Positions 34,450-43,648 of a stretch of 64,000 bases of DNA are shown piece after piece. This DNA comes from UBA9620 sp965220695 (GTDB lineage: Bacteria; Acidobacteriota; Vicinamibacteria; Vicinamibacterales; UBA8438). Every line of letters starts with the position of its first letter. The first letter of the stretch is position 1. The notes beneath the pieces are model-generated. The model worked only from the letters and a program-made list of their open reading frames with translations, did no database searches and was not told the DNA's origin. A program made the position numbers and the translations under genes. The DNA lies in NCBI GenBank assembly GCA_965220695.1, contig OZ244838.1:4774001-4838000 (forward strand), in the 5' to 3' direction.

Positions 34450-36888
34450 CTATGTTCGCATTGCCTCAGTGGCCTCCGGTCGGAGAGCCTGCCGCGCGAT
34501 ACCGTAGCAGGTCGCAAGAGACACAACCGCGACCAGCACGGTCGCGAGCAGGTAAACGAGTAATGCCGGTGGTTCGGTCCCCACGAGAAACCGCGTGAAC
34601 AGCCCTTGCGAGGCGAACCCGCCCAAGAGCCCACACATGATACCTGCCAGTACAACTACCGCGACATATGTCATGACCGGCCTCAGTGCCGCCATGGGTG
34701 TACCGCCCAACGCCATCCTGATTCCGATCTCACGACGCCGACGGGCAACTTGATACGAGAGCACGCCGTACAGACCGGCAAACGCGACGCCGAATGTGAT
34801 CGCTGCAAACACGCCCACCAGAAACACCACAAGCCGGGGCCGCGCCATGGTCGTAGCGAGCCGCGAGTCCATAGTCGCTACCTCGTCCAGAGGCACCGTT
34901 GGATCGAGTTCTCGTACAGACGCTCGCAACCGATCGACAACGTCGACCGCGTCTTGCCGCATCTTCAAAACGATGTACGGAAACGACGAAAAGAACGGCG
35001 CATCCGACCGCATCAGGTACGAGAAGTAAATCTGCGGCTCCACGCCGCCACCAAAGCCTTGACTTATTGTGTCTTCCACGACAGCAGCGACTTCGAAACC
35101 GGCATCACCCTCGAGCCTCAGTTCACTGCCTACGGCCGCTGTGTCGTCCAGAAACATCCTTGCGAACGTCTCGTTGACGACAACCGAGCGATCCGGCAGG
35201 CTGTAGCCCGGCGCCGGCAGACTACCCTGCACGACACGGATGCCCATCGCATGGAAATATCCAGGCGTTACAAGCTGGATCCGCGCCTCCGAGACAGCTT
35301 CCGTCTCTTCAACGATAGGGCGTCCAGTGACCTCAAAAAAGGAAGGAACGCCATATAGGGTCAATGGAAGGAAGCTCACAAGGCCCGCGTGTTCGACACC
35401 TCGGATCTGAGACGCACGGTCAACGACATCTCGAAAGGTGGGTCGAAAATGGCGTGCGATTTCGGACAGGTTCCCCGATAACGGCGGCATACGAAAAAAG
35501 AGCTGCGCCGTCAGAACATCTTCCGGTTCGTAGCCAAGATCATCTTCAACCAGCCCCAGCAGGCCGCCTCCCAACAGCAGGACGTTGATGAGCAGTGTCA
35601 ACGCAATTGCGACTTGCAACGCCGCGAGCGCCCCCTGGCACCACGCCCATCCTGGCGCAGTCCAGGTCCTGTTCGTGACTTGTTCGCTGCTTTCTCTCAA
35701 CAGCGGCGCGGCGTCCGCTCGTGAGCTGCTCACCGCCGGCACAATGCTCGCCACTATCCCAACGGCCAGGGACAGTAGAACGGCAAAGCCGATCACAGTG
35801 AAGTCAACGTTCACCGACTCGGCCCGTGGAATCGCCTGTGGGGCGATCGAGAGCGTCACCCGCTGCAACCCTATTCCAAGAACTATCCCCACGAGTCCGC
35901 CCAGCACACCCAGCAGCACGCCGTCCATCGCCGACTGCCGGAAGAGGCGCAGCGGACGCGCCCCCAGTGCCGACCGGAGGGCGAGTTCACGCTGACGCGA
36001 GAAACCGCGTATAAGAAGTAGAGTCGCTACATTCAGACATGCAACGCCCAACACACAACCAAGCGCCAGCCACAGAATCAGGAGGCGGGCGCGCGAGTCT
36101 CCCACGGTGGCGTCCTGTAGCGTCGACAGCTCGACCCGGAGCCGTGGTTGCTCGGTCTGGCCGGGCCGATTGAGATTCAAGCTTGCAATGATTGCCGCGG
36201 CTTCAGCCTCGGCTTGCGCGATGGTGACGCCCGGTCGCAGTCGGCCAACGCTCGAGAACCGCTGCCGCCTCTCTGGCGTGAGGACGAGGGGTGTCCACAC
36301 CTCGACCTCGGTATTGGGAAAGCGGAACGACGAAGGCAGGACGCCGACCACCTCCACGGGTTCGCCGCCCAGTGAGACGATCGCTCCCACTATCGTCGGG
36401 TCTCGTCCAAAAGCCCGCTCCCATATCCCGGCGCTCAATAGCGCGACGCGGCTGTTTCCCTGCCGTTCGTCGTCGTGATCAAGCAGTCGACCCAGTGAGG
36501 GAGTCACGCCAAGGATCGCGAACAAACTCGGCGACACTCGTGCCCCTTGCACTCGGACCGGTCCTGTCGGCGTCATCAGGGTGTGTAAACTGTCCGTATA
36601 TCCCGCGATGTGCTCCAGGGTCTGAGTGTTATCTCGCCAGTCGGCAAACAGTCGTCCGGTTACCCGCCTGGCACCGGACCTCGCCCCGGTTGCACTCCTC
36701 TCCGCGATCTGCACAATCCGCTCGGACTCCGGGAACGGAAGTGGCCGCAACAGTACGGCATTGATGATGCTGAAGATCGCGACATTGGCCCCGATGCCAA
36801 GAGCCAGGCTGGCCACCGCCACAAGCGAAAGCGCCGGGTCCTCCATCAGGAGTCGAAGCGCACGTTTCACCGCAGTCATTTGTGGCAT
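34450..36888 (-). CDS. ADOP-type ABC permease (duplicated MacB/FtsX)
   Basis: 812 residues. It has the acidobacterial duplicated orphan permease layout: helix 1 (SLVAVASLALGIGANVAIFS), MacB_PCD periplasmic domain with RVSPSLFAILGVTPSLGRLL, first FtsX block (ARLLILWLALGCVLGVACLNV, RELALRSALGARPLRLFRQ), second helix, second periplasmic domain (VTPGYFHAMGIRVVQGS, SVVVNETFARMF), second FtsX block (ARRRREIGIRMALGG). No ATPase gene is adjacent, as is normal for these orphan permeases. The ADOP start MPQMTAVKRALRLLMED lacks the cytoplasmic prefix domain seen in the copy at 56603. Composition is noticeably less GC-rich than in its neighbours. Confidence 0.9.
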   Translation of the reverse strand: MPQMTAVKRALRLLMEDPALSLVAVASLALGIGANVAIFSIINAVLLRPLPFPESERIVQIAERSATGARSGARRVTGRLFADWRDNTQTLEHIAGYTDSLHTLMTPTGPVRVQGARVSPSLFAILGVTPSLGRLLDHDDERQGNSRVALLSAGIWERAFGRDPTIVGAIVSLGGEPVEVVGVLPSSFRFPNTEVEVWTPLVLTPERRQRFSSVGRLRPGVTIAQAEAEAAAIIASLNLNRPGQTEQPRLRVELSTLQDATVGDSRARLLILWLALGCVLGVACLNVATLLLIRGFSRQRELALRSALGARPLRLFRQSAMDGVLLGVLGGLVGIVLGIGLQRVTLSIAPQAIPRAESVNVDFTVIGFAVLLSLAVGIVASIVPAVSSSRADAAPLLRESSEQVTNRTWTAPGWAWCQGALAALQVAIALTLLINVLLLGGGLLGLVEDDLGYEPEDVLTAQLFFRMPPLSGNLSEIARHFRPTFRDVVDRASQIRGVEHAGLVSFLPLTLYGVPSFFEVTGRPIVEETEAVSEARIQLVTPGYFHAMGIRVVQGSLPAPGYSLPDRSVVVNETFARMFLDDTAAVGSELRLEGDAGFEVAAVVEDTISQGFGGGVEPQIYFSYLMRSDAPFFSSFPYIVLKMRQDAVDVVDRLRASVRELDPTVPLDEVATMDSRLATTMARPRLVVFLVGVFAAITFGVAFAGLYGVLSYQVARRRREIGIRMALGGTPMAALRPVMTYVAVVVLAGIMCGLLGGFASQGLFTRFLVGTEPPALLVYLLATVLVAVVSLATCYGIARQALRPEATEAMRT

Positions 36889-37018
36889 GAACCTGCCCTG
36901 GCAGCTACGCCTACAGTCGCCAGTGCCACTGTGAGTCTCCCCCAATTTCGCCTACGGGCTCGCCTGAGCTGCCAAAGGCACCTTCCGGCATGAGCAATAG
37001 GTCGGAAGGGTCTGGTTC

Positions 37019-37076
37019 GGACGATAGTACGTATTGGTGCGCTCCAGATCATCCTGCCCTCCTGGGACGCCGGCAC
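37019..37076. repeat. 58-bp interspersed repeat (family R2), copy A
   Basis: GGACGATAGTACGTATTGGT continues GCGCTCCAGATCATCCTGCC and CTCCTGGGACGCCGGCAC. It differs from the copy at 45455-45512 at about four positions. It lies in the 36889-37484 gap between the two ADOP genes, where I see no gene; ATG-starting frames there are short and not protein-like. Confidence 0.65.
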
Positions 37077-37484
37077 GTCGCACGCCGTCCGCCCCTCCCG
37101 TCAGCGCCGTGGGGCCGGATTCGCCCGACGATATGCGCATGAGAGGCGATCGTCAAGCTCGAACGGGTGCCACGGCACACTACAAGGCAGGCTGACTTGT
37201 GCACAGGGCGCAGTGCCGGCGGGTTGACTCGTGGCGCACGGAGCTCGAGGCCGCGAATTTCCGGGGGCCCGTGTTGAAACCACGTGACCACTCACCATCC
37301 CAGCGATTGTGACGGGCGTGTCACGTGTCCGGGTCGATGGATCGAAACAGTCGGTCGCGGACCGATGAGAACGCGACAAATGTTGCTGGACGAATCGTGG
37401 GGAGTCCCTCTTACGCGCCCACGGTTCCCCTTCATGGTTGCCGCGACCAGTTGGCGGCAGCGGCTCGCTGGCGCCAGGCCAGGG

Positions 37485-40016
37485 TCACTCGACGCGCAAG
37501 GCGTCCATCGGGTCGACGCGCGTCGCCCGCCGCGCCGGCAGCCAGCAGGCGAACACCGCCACGGCGACCAGCACGAGCGGCGCCAGGACAAACGTCAGGC
37601 GGTCGTCCGTGGTCACTCCGTACAGAAAACTCTCCAGCACGCGGCTCGACGCAGCCGCGGCGAGCAGGCCCGCGACGGCGCCCGTCGCGATCAACGCGGC
37701 CCCCTGCCGCACGACCAGGCCGACGATGTCGCCCCGCTGCGCGCCGAGCGCCATCCGGACGCCAATCTCCCGGCGGCGCTGGGCGACGGTGTAGCTGAGG
37801 AGGCCGTAGATGCCGAACGCCGCGAGCACCAGCGCCAGGTCCGCAAAGAACCCGACGAAACCGGCGTAGAAGCGCGGCTGGGCGATCGCGGCGGAGAGTC
37901 GGGCGTCCATCGTCATCACGTCTTCGATCGTCGCGCGCGGGTGCGCCTCGGCCACCGCGTCACGGAGGAACGGGATGACCGCGAGCGGATCGCCGGCGGT
38001 TCGGATGGTCACGAACGGCGTCTGGAAGCCGAACTCCGTTGCGGCCTGACGCACGGGCACGAAGATCTCAGCTCGCGGTTGGGAGCGGGCGAGGCCCCGG
38101 TAGACAATGTCGTCCACGACCCCGATCACCTCCCACGGCTCGCTGCTGCCGCCAACGTCGAGGTGCACCCGCTGACCGACGGCCGGCTCACCGCTGAAGA
38201 CCTCGCGCGCAAACGCTTCGTTCACCACGACGACCCGCGGGCTGCCGGCCCCGTCGAGGCGGGTGAACAGGCGCCCGCTGCGGAGACGCAGCCGCAGCAC
38301 GTCCAAGTAGCCGGAGCTGGCCAACCGAAGCGCTACCGCCGGCAACTCGCGCGGGTCACTCGGCTGCGGGCGGCCAGCGATTCGGACCCAAGCGATTCCA
38401 AACGAGGATCCGCCGTTGCCGGGGAGCGGAACCTCCGACGACAGCCCGACCGCCTCCACGTTCGGCAGGCGCTCGACCCGGGTCATCGCCTCCAGGAGCG
38501 CCTCGTGGAAGCGTTGGTTGGCCGACGTGAGCGCAAACATCAGCTCCGGGGTCATCGCTTCCAGCCTGAAGCGCAGGTCGGGGTTCCGGGTGCGCGCGGC
38601 GATCACGTTGGCCGGGTCGTAGCCGCGGTCGATCGTGATGAGCCGGACGAAGCTGCGGAGGAACAGCCCCGCCCCCACCAGCAACACCACCGCCAGCGCG
38701 ACCTGCACCGTCGCCAGCAGCGCCCGGGCCCGGTTGGCGCGGAGCAGCCGGAAACCACCCGCTGACTGCGCGCGCCCTTCGTTCAGGACGCGCACCAACT
38801 GGAGCCGCGACCACTGGAACGCCGGTACGGCGCCGAACGCCAGCCCGACCACGACCGACAGCCCGAGCGTGAACGCCATCACCGCCCCGTCGACACCGAC
38901 CTCGTGGAGCCGCGCGATGTTGCCCGGGACCAGCGCCGGCACCACTCGGACCACGAGGGCCGCCGCGGCCAGCCCGATCGCCCCGCCGCCCAGGCCCAGC
39001 ACGACGCTCTCGGTCAACAGATAGCGGACGAGCCGGCCGCGGCGCGCGCCGAGCGCCGCGCAGATCGCCAACGTCCGTTGGCGCGTCACCCCGCGGGCGA
39101 GCAGCAACCCCGCGACGTTGAAACAGGCGATCAGCAGCACCAGCGCGGTCGCGCCGCTCAGCGCCAGCAACGCCGGCCGGTACTCGGCGGCCAGTTGCTG
39201 CTGGAGCGGGATCACCTGGGCGTCGACTTGCGGGGCGTCACCCGACGATCGAGTCCCCTCGCGCGTGCGCTGACCGGCGTCGTTGCCGCGCCGCAGGATG
39301 GTGCGCACCTCGGTCGCAGCCTGCGCCGGTGAGACACCGGGGCGGAGGCGTCCGAGCGCGTTGAACGCGATCCCGATTGTATTTCCACTCTCTGATACGA
39401 AGGGCGGTATGACGAAGGGCGTCCAGAGTTCCTCGTCGGGGCTCGGAAAGTAGAACCCTTCGCTGAGCACGCCGACCACGGTGTGCGGGTCGTAGTCGAG
39501 CTCGACAAGGGTCCCGACGATGTCCGGGTCCGACGCGAAGCGCCGCGTCCAGGCGCCGTAGCTCAGCAGCACGACCCGGGCCGCGCCGACCCGCGCTTCG
39601 TCCCGGGTGAAGAGGCGGCCGAGGTGTGGCCGCGCCCGCAGCAGCGGGAACAGCGACGGCGAGACCCTGGCGCGTTCCAGGCCGATGACGCCGTCCGGAC
39701 TCGCCCAGTCGACCGGGGTGACCAGATAGCCGGCAACCTGCTCGAACGACTCGGCGTCCTCCTCGATTTGGAACACCGAACGGTTCGTGAGGCGAGCGCG
39801 CAACGTCGTTGCGGGCCCGCCCGTCTCGCCGATGCTGACGATCGCCTCAGCGTCGGGATACGGCAGCGGCCGCAGCAGCATGGCGTTGACGATGCCGAAC
39901 ATTGCCGTGTTGGCGCCGATGCCGAGGGCGAGCATGGTCAGCGCCGTCAGCGTGAAGGCTCGCTGCTTGCCGAGCGTGCGCACCGCGTGGCGGATGTCGC
40001 GAATGAGTGTGTCCAT
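37485..40016 (-). CDS. ADOP-type ABC permease (duplicated MacB/FtsX)
   Basis: 843 residues, full ADOP length. It starts MDTLIRDIRHAVRTLGKQRA, followed by helix FTLTALTMLALGIGANTAMF, periplasmic domain with RARVSPSLFPLLRARPHLGRLF, the first FtsX block (LLALSGATALVLLIACFNVA, TLAICAALGARRGRLVRYLL), a central helix (LATVQVALAVVLLVGAGLFL), a second periplasmic domain (SSGYLDVLRLRLRSGRLFTR, VVVVNEAFAREVF) and a final FtsX block (AQRRREIGVRMALGAQRGDI). It is probably part of envelope stress or export machinery, but no ATPase or PadR gene is adjacent. Paralogous to 34450-36888 and 56603-59251 but clearly diverged. Confidence 0.92.
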   Translation of the reverse strand: MDTLIRDIRHAVRTLGKQRAFTLTALTMLALGIGANTAMFGIVNAMLLRPLPYPDAEAIVSIGETGGPATTLRARLTNRSVFQIEEDAESFEQVAGYLVTPVDWASPDGVIGLERARVSPSLFPLLRARPHLGRLFTRDEARVGAARVVLLSYGAWTRRFASDPDIVGTLVELDYDPHTVVGVLSEGFYFPSPDEELWTPFVIPPFVSESGNTIGIAFNALGRLRPGVSPAQAATEVRTILRRGNDAGQRTREGTRSSGDAPQVDAQVIPLQQQLAAEYRPALLALSGATALVLLIACFNVAGLLLARGVTRQRTLAICAALGARRGRLVRYLLTESVVLGLGGGAIGLAAAALVVRVVPALVPGNIARLHEVGVDGAVMAFTLGLSVVVGLAFGAVPAFQWSRLQLVRVLNEGRAQSAGGFRLLRANRARALLATVQVALAVVLLVGAGLFLRSFVRLITIDRGYDPANVIAARTRNPDLRFRLEAMTPELMFALTSANQRFHEALLEAMTRVERLPNVEAVGLSSEVPLPGNGGSSFGIAWVRIAGRPQPSDPRELPAVALRLASSGYLDVLRLRLRSGRLFTRLDGAGSPRVVVVNEAFAREVFSGEPAVGQRVHLDVGGSSEPWEVIGVVDDIVYRGLARSQPRAEIFVPVRQAATEFGFQTPFVTIRTAGDPLAVIPFLRDAVAEAHPRATIEDVMTMDARLSAAIAQPRFYAGFVGFFADLALVLAAFGIYGLLSYTVAQRRREIGVRMALGAQRGDIVGLVVRQGAALIATGAVAGLLAAAASSRVLESFLYGVTTDDRLTFVLAPLVLVAVAVFACWLPARRATRVDPMDALRVE

Positions 40017-40145
40017 GGCGCTGGGTCTCCCGTCTCGACGATCGGCAGATGGACGTGACGGAGTCTACCGTCTCCGCGGACTACTCCACGCCGACGGGCC
40101 TTGAACAACGTTGCGACCCCAGCCACCTCTGCCGGTCTGGTCCAG

Positions 40146-40961
40146 TCATTGCGATCCCGCCGATGAAGGCGCCAGCGTTCGGGTCAGCCACTCCTGCACG
40201 GCCTCAGCCGCCCGCTCCCACCCCGCGTCCAGCATCAAATCGTGCCCAAGCCCGGGAACGATCTTCGACTCCGCATGCCATGCGTCGGCCGTAGACCTGA
40301 TCTCGGACGGCGGAATGAGGTAGTCGAGAGACCCTCCCAGTACCAGCATGGGGGTGCCTCGGATGCGCTTTGGACGCGGCAGGTTGTACATCATCTCCAG
40401 ATAGGCGCGGAAAGACTCACGCCCGAGTCGCCCTGCGTACCGTTGCACTTGCTCTTCGCTCAGATCAGGTGAGTAGAGGAACTTCCTGGCGAGCTCGGGC
40501 GTCGAGAACACCGTGCCGGGCTCGAGAGTGAGATACGTTCGCACGAAGAGCCACGGATTCTGCAGGAACAGCCGCACGCCCGGGCGCAGCATTCCGACCA
40601 CGGGCGACGGCGCGAGCAGTACCGCGGCTGGCGCGTCGTGATTCTCGAGATACTTCTGCACGACGAGGCCGCCCAGGGAATGCCCGACGACAATCGGCGC
40701 GCGCGGCAACCCTGCGGCCACGCGGGCGACATCGCTCACGTATTGCGCAACGGACACCCACCGTAGACGTTCGAGGCCGCCACTGTTCCCGTGACCGCGG
40801 AGGCTCACGGCGTACGAGCTGAAACCACGCTCGGCGAAGAAGTCCAGGAAGTGCTCGTCCCAGCACCACGCCGCGTGACACGAACCGTGAACGAACAGCA
40901 ATGCGGGCCGCTCCGACCCGCCGTCACACTGTCGTTCGATCAATTCAAGTTCATATTCCAT
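40146..40961 (-). CDS. Alpha/beta hydrolase
   Basis: 271 residues, no signal peptide. The oxyanion motif LLFVHGSCHAAWCWD, the nucleophile elbow VVGHSLGGLVV (Ser95), an acid position in VLGGSLDYLIPPSE and the catalytic His in VPGLGHDLMLDAGW give a complete Ser-Asp-His triad. A cap region (residues about 120-205) is moderately hydrophobic. It resembles lysophospholipase or esterase members of the family; the substrate is unknown. Transcribed with the reverse strand; the next gene on that strand, the ADOP, is 129 bp downstream. Confidence 0.88.
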   Translation of the reverse strand: MEYELELIERQCDGGSERPALLFVHGSCHAAWCWDEHFLDFFAERGFSSYAVSLRGHGNSGGLERLRWVSVAQYVSDVARVAAGLPRAPIVVGHSLGGLVVQKYLENHDAPAAVLLAPSPVVGMLRPGVRLFLQNPWLFVRTYLTLEPGTVFSTPELARKFLYSPDLSEEQVQRYAGRLGRESFRAYLEMMYNLPRPKRIRGTPMLVLGGSLDYLIPPSEIRSTADAWHAESKIVPGLGHDLMLDAGWERAAEAVQEWLTRTLAPSSAGSQ

Positions 40962-41025
40962 GCGATACCGTCACCAAGGCACGCGACCTCGATGGCGCGG
41001 CGCCCGGTTGAAAGGCGAGACAACG

Positions 41026-41060
41026 GGACGACGACAGTCCGTATTATCGCGCTCCAGGAG
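41026..41060. repeat. R2 repeat, degenerate copy C
   Basis: ACGACGACAGTCCGTATTAT then CGCGCTCCAGGAG matches the R2 core ACGATAGTCCGTATTGGCGC and GCTCCAGATC in the first 30 bases and then diverges. It sits in the gap between the hydrolase and the epimerase gene. Confidence 0.4.
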
Positions 41061-41107
41061 ACTCGGCGCCTGCTCGATCCTGGGGTGAAAGACCGACCCG
41101 GGGACCA

Positions 41108-41974
41108 CTATCCCAGCAGATCGCGGAACGCCGGTTCGATCTCCGGGAAGCGGAACGAGAAGCCCTCGGCAAGCGCCCGGCCAGGCGTCACGTGCTGGCC
41201 CTCGAGCAGCAGCCCGGCCACCTCGCCGAGGGCGAGCAGGAGCGCGAGGGCCGGCGCCGGAAGGACCGCCGGCCGATGCAGCACCCGGCCGAGCGCCCTG
41301 GACAGCTCGCGATTGGAAACCGGGTTGGGGGCGGTCCCGTTGTAGACGCCCTGCGTGCCCTCGTTCTCGAGGAGCCAGACGAACATCGCGAGCAGGTCGT
41401 CGAGGTGAATCCACGACACCCACTGCCGGCCGTTGCCCAAGGGTCCGCCCACGCCGAGCCGGAACGGCAGCAGCATCTTCTCGAGGGCGCCGCCGCCCCG
41501 TCCCTGGACCACGCCGATACGCACCGTCGCCGTGCGCACGCCGGCATCGAGGGCCGGTTGCCGCGCGGCCTCCCAGTCGGCGCAGAGCCGCGCCAGGAAG
41601 TCGGCGCCGGGCCCATCGCCGGCGACGAAGCGGCGGTCCGGACTGGCCCCGTAGTAGCCGATGGCGGAGGCGGTGATGAACAGCCGCGGCTTCGTCTCGG
41701 CAACCGCCTCGGCGAGCTGCCGCGTGGTGTCGACGCGGCTGGCCCGCAGCCGCGCCTTCTGGCCCGGCGTCCATCGCCGCGCAATCAGGTTCTCGCCCGC
41801 CAGATGCACGACCGCGTCGCTCTCCGCCACGGCCGTCCGGAGCGCCGCGGGCTCCCACGTGACGTCCCCACCCGACCCGCGGCTCACGATCCGCACCGCG
41901 TGGTGTCCGCCTTCGAGCCGTGCCTTGAGCCGTGAGCCGATGAAGCCGGTCCCCCCCGTCAACAGGATCCTCAT
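41108..41974 (-). CDS. TIGR01777-type NAD-dependent epimerase/dehydratase family protein
   Basis: 288 residues. The start at 41974 has GGGGGAGGAAGAC upstream and overlaps the stop of the regulator gene as ATGA. The Rossmann motif GGTGFIGSRL opens the protein; AVVHLAGENLI, RWTPGQKARLRASRVDTTR, ASAIGYYG and the WVSWIHLDDLLAMFVWLLEN block are the hallmarks of the TIGR01777 (YfcH/SDR39U1) group. The final 50 residues contain the conserved EGQHVTPGRALAEGFSFRFP. Family members are SDR-like with unknown substrate; coupling to a GbsR-type regulator suggests a stress or osmolyte response, which is inference. Confidence 0.92.
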   Translation of the reverse strand: MRILLTGGTGFIGSRLKARLEGGHHAVRIVSRGSGGDVTWEPAALRTAVAESDAVVHLAGENLIARRWTPGQKARLRASRVDTTRQLAEAVAETKPRLFITASAIGYYGASPDRRFVAGDGPGADFLARLCADWEAARQPALDAGVRTATVRIGVVQGRGGGALEKMLLPFRLGVGGPLGNGRQWVSWIHLDDLLAMFVWLLENEGTQGVYNGTAPNPVSNRELSRALGRVLHRPAVLPAPALALLLALGEVAGLLLEGQHVTPGRALAEGFSFRFPEIEPAFRDLLG

Positions 41975-42513
41975 GTCTTCCTCCCCCGGCGGTGTCGTCT
42001 GGCCGTCGCGGTGATCGTCCTGAGCCCGAGGTCGCTCAGCATGCCGCCGTCCAGAAACCGCCGCGCCATGCCGTCGGCCATTCCGACGCAGGCCTCGATC
42101 GATTCCAGGCGCTCCCGCAGCACCGTCGCCTCTCTCGAATCGTCGGAGGCGAGGCGGGGAATCCAGTCCCTTACGCCGTCCAGAATGGGATCCCACTCGC
42201 GCCGTTTTCTCGCCCGGACGATGTTGCGCACCACCGTGACCAGATCCGTCTCGACGACGTGGCGCCCTCGTCTCTCGCCTGGATCCTGAACCGTGATCAC
42301 GAGTCCCCAGTCCCGCAGCTCCTTGCAGGCCATGCTGACGGCCCCCCGGCTCATGCCGAGCCCGGCCATGATCGCCTCGCTGCCGGCGCCGTCGGGCCGG
42401 CTGAGCAGCCAAGCGTAGACACGGGACGTGCCGGCCGGAATGCCCCAGAACTGCCCCAGCCGGGACCAGAGCTGGATGAACTCGTCGCGCACCTGTTCGG
42501 TCGAAGCGTCCAT
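41971..42513 (-). CDS. GbsR/MarR family transcriptional regulator
   Basis: 180 residues. The N-terminal half is a winged helix of the GbsR class: EFIQLWSRLGQFWGIPAGTSR, YAWLLSRPDGAGSEAIMAGL, then GMSRGAVSMACKELRDWGLV as the recognition helix and a wing with GERRGRHVVETDL. The C-terminal half is helical and probably a dimer domain. Its last base pairs overlap the epimerase start (ATGA), so the two are one operon; the AT-rich palindromic area upstream is a likely autoregulatory site shared with the divergent gene at 42618. Confidence 0.9.
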   Translation of the reverse strand: MDASTEQVRDEFIQLWSRLGQFWGIPAGTSRVYAWLLSRPDGAGSEAIMAGLGMSRGAVSMACKELRDWGLVITVQDPGERRGRHVVETDLVTVVRNIVRARKRREWDPILDGVRDWIPRLASDDSREATVLRERLESIEACVGMADGMARRFLDGGMLSDLGLRTITATARRHRRGRKT

Positions 42514-42523
42514 GGTGGAACGA

Positions 42524-42570
42524 CGGTATCATGAATGTTCTATAATATCAATAATCATGGAAAGTACATC
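42524..42570. promoter_or_regulatory. AT-rich divergent promoter/operator region
   Basis: The stretch GGTATCATGAATGTTCTATA to ATATCAATAATCATGG is a sharp AT island in GC-rich surroundings. It contains a perfect TATAAT at 42541-42546 for rightward transcription, TATTAT/TTATAG leftward, and CATGAAT...ATAATCATG as an imperfect inverted repeat. It lies between the GbsR-type regulator and the metallo-beta-lactamase gene, a good place for an operator of the regulator. Confidence 0.5.
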
Positions 42571-42617
42571 CCCGCCTCCTTGATCGCGGAATCCTCCCGT
42601 GATAGCGTCCGCGCACC

Positions 42618-43517
42618 ATGAAGGCCGGACTGATGCGGCGGAGCCTGTTCCAGAGCGCATTCGCGGCCCTCGGTCTCTTCCTGGCGGTGCAGCCGGCGCT
42701 GGCGGCCTGCGGAGAGACCGGCGTACAGCTCCAGATCCTGGGCTCGGGGGGACCGGGGGCATCCGCCGGACGGGCGTCGGCCGGCTACCTCGTCTGGGTC
42801 GACGGCGTCGGCCGCATCCTGGTCGACGCCGGCGGCGGCATCAAGCAGCGCTTCCATGCGTCCGGCGCGGATCTCGGAGACATGGGGCTGCTGGCCCTCA
42901 GCCACTTCCATCCCGACCACGCCGCCGAGGTGCCGGCGCTGCTGTGGCCCGGCGGCGCCGCGCTGCGCGTCGCAGGCCCATCCGGGAGCAGTGCGTTCCC
43001 GGCCCTCGACGACTGGCTGGACGGGTTGTTCGGGCCGCGCGGCGTCTTCCGCGTGCTCGCCGGCCGCCTCGAGCTGGATGCGGTCACCGTGGACGTTGCG
43101 ACCGGCGCGCCGGCCGAGGTCTGGCGCGACGGCGACCTCCGGGTCCGCGGCATCGGGGTGCCGCACGCCGACGTGCCGGCGGTGGGGTATCGGGTGGACG
43201 TGGGGGACGTCAGCCTGGCGTTCAGCAGCGATCAGAACGGTTCAGATCCCGCCTTCGTCGAGTTCGTGCGCGATGTGGACGTGCTGGTGGTGCATCTCGG
43301 CCGCGCCGAGGAGTCTACGGGACGAGCGGTAGACCTGCATGCCCGGCCGAGCGTCTGGGGCGCGCTGGCCGCGGAGGCCGGCGCCGGCCGGGTCGTCGCG
43401 TCCCACGTTTCCACCTCCTCGCCGCAGGTCCTGGCGGACAGCCTCGCGCATCTGCGCGCGGCCTACGGAGGGCCGGTCACCGTGGGGGAAGACCTCCTGT
43501 GCGTGACATTGCCCTGA
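42618..43517 (+). CDS. Secreted metallo-beta-lactamase-fold hydrolase
   Basis: 299 residues with a Sec signal (MKAGLMRRSLFQSAFAALGL, FLAVQPALA); ATG 42633 is an alternative start. The fold is shown by QLQILGSGGPG, GYLVWVDGVGRILVDAGGG and the metal motif LSHFHPDHAAEV (His96, His98, Asp100, His101), then GIGVPHADVPAVGYRVDVGD with a further His and SHVSTSSP near the C-terminus. The early LGSGGP pattern and the VPHxxVPAVGYRV segment resemble ribonuclease Z-like/phosphodiesterase-type MBL proteins, but an exported one. The substrate is unknown. It is divergent from the GbsR-epimerase operon. Confidence 0.85.
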   Translation: MKAGLMRRSLFQSAFAALGLFLAVQPALAACGETGVQLQILGSGGPGASAGRASAGYLVWVDGVGRILVDAGGGIKQRFHASGADLGDMGLLALSHFHPDHAAEVPALLWPGGAALRVAGPSGSSAFPALDDWLDGLFGPRGVFRVLAGRLELDAVTVDVATGAPAEVWRDGDLRVRGIGVPHADVPAVGYRVDVGDVSLAFSSDQNGSDPAFVEFVRDVDVLVVHLGRAEESTGRAVDLHARPSVWGALAAEAGAGRVVASHVSTSSPQVLADSLAHLRAAYGGPVTVGEDLLCVTLP

Positions 43518-43648
43518 CCGCGTCGCCGGCTTCCCGGACCATGGCGGACTGCCGTACAATGTCGGCTCGACGCGCACCGCGAACCGGCCGCGTCCGCGCG
43601 AAATCGGCGGCGGTGCTGAATCCGGAATCCATCCAGAGGGAGATCGCA

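Noticed and set aside
37284..38765. 493-residue plus-strand frame at 37.3-38.8 kb
   Set aside because: Antisense to the ADOP permease; composition is typical of a high-GC shadow.
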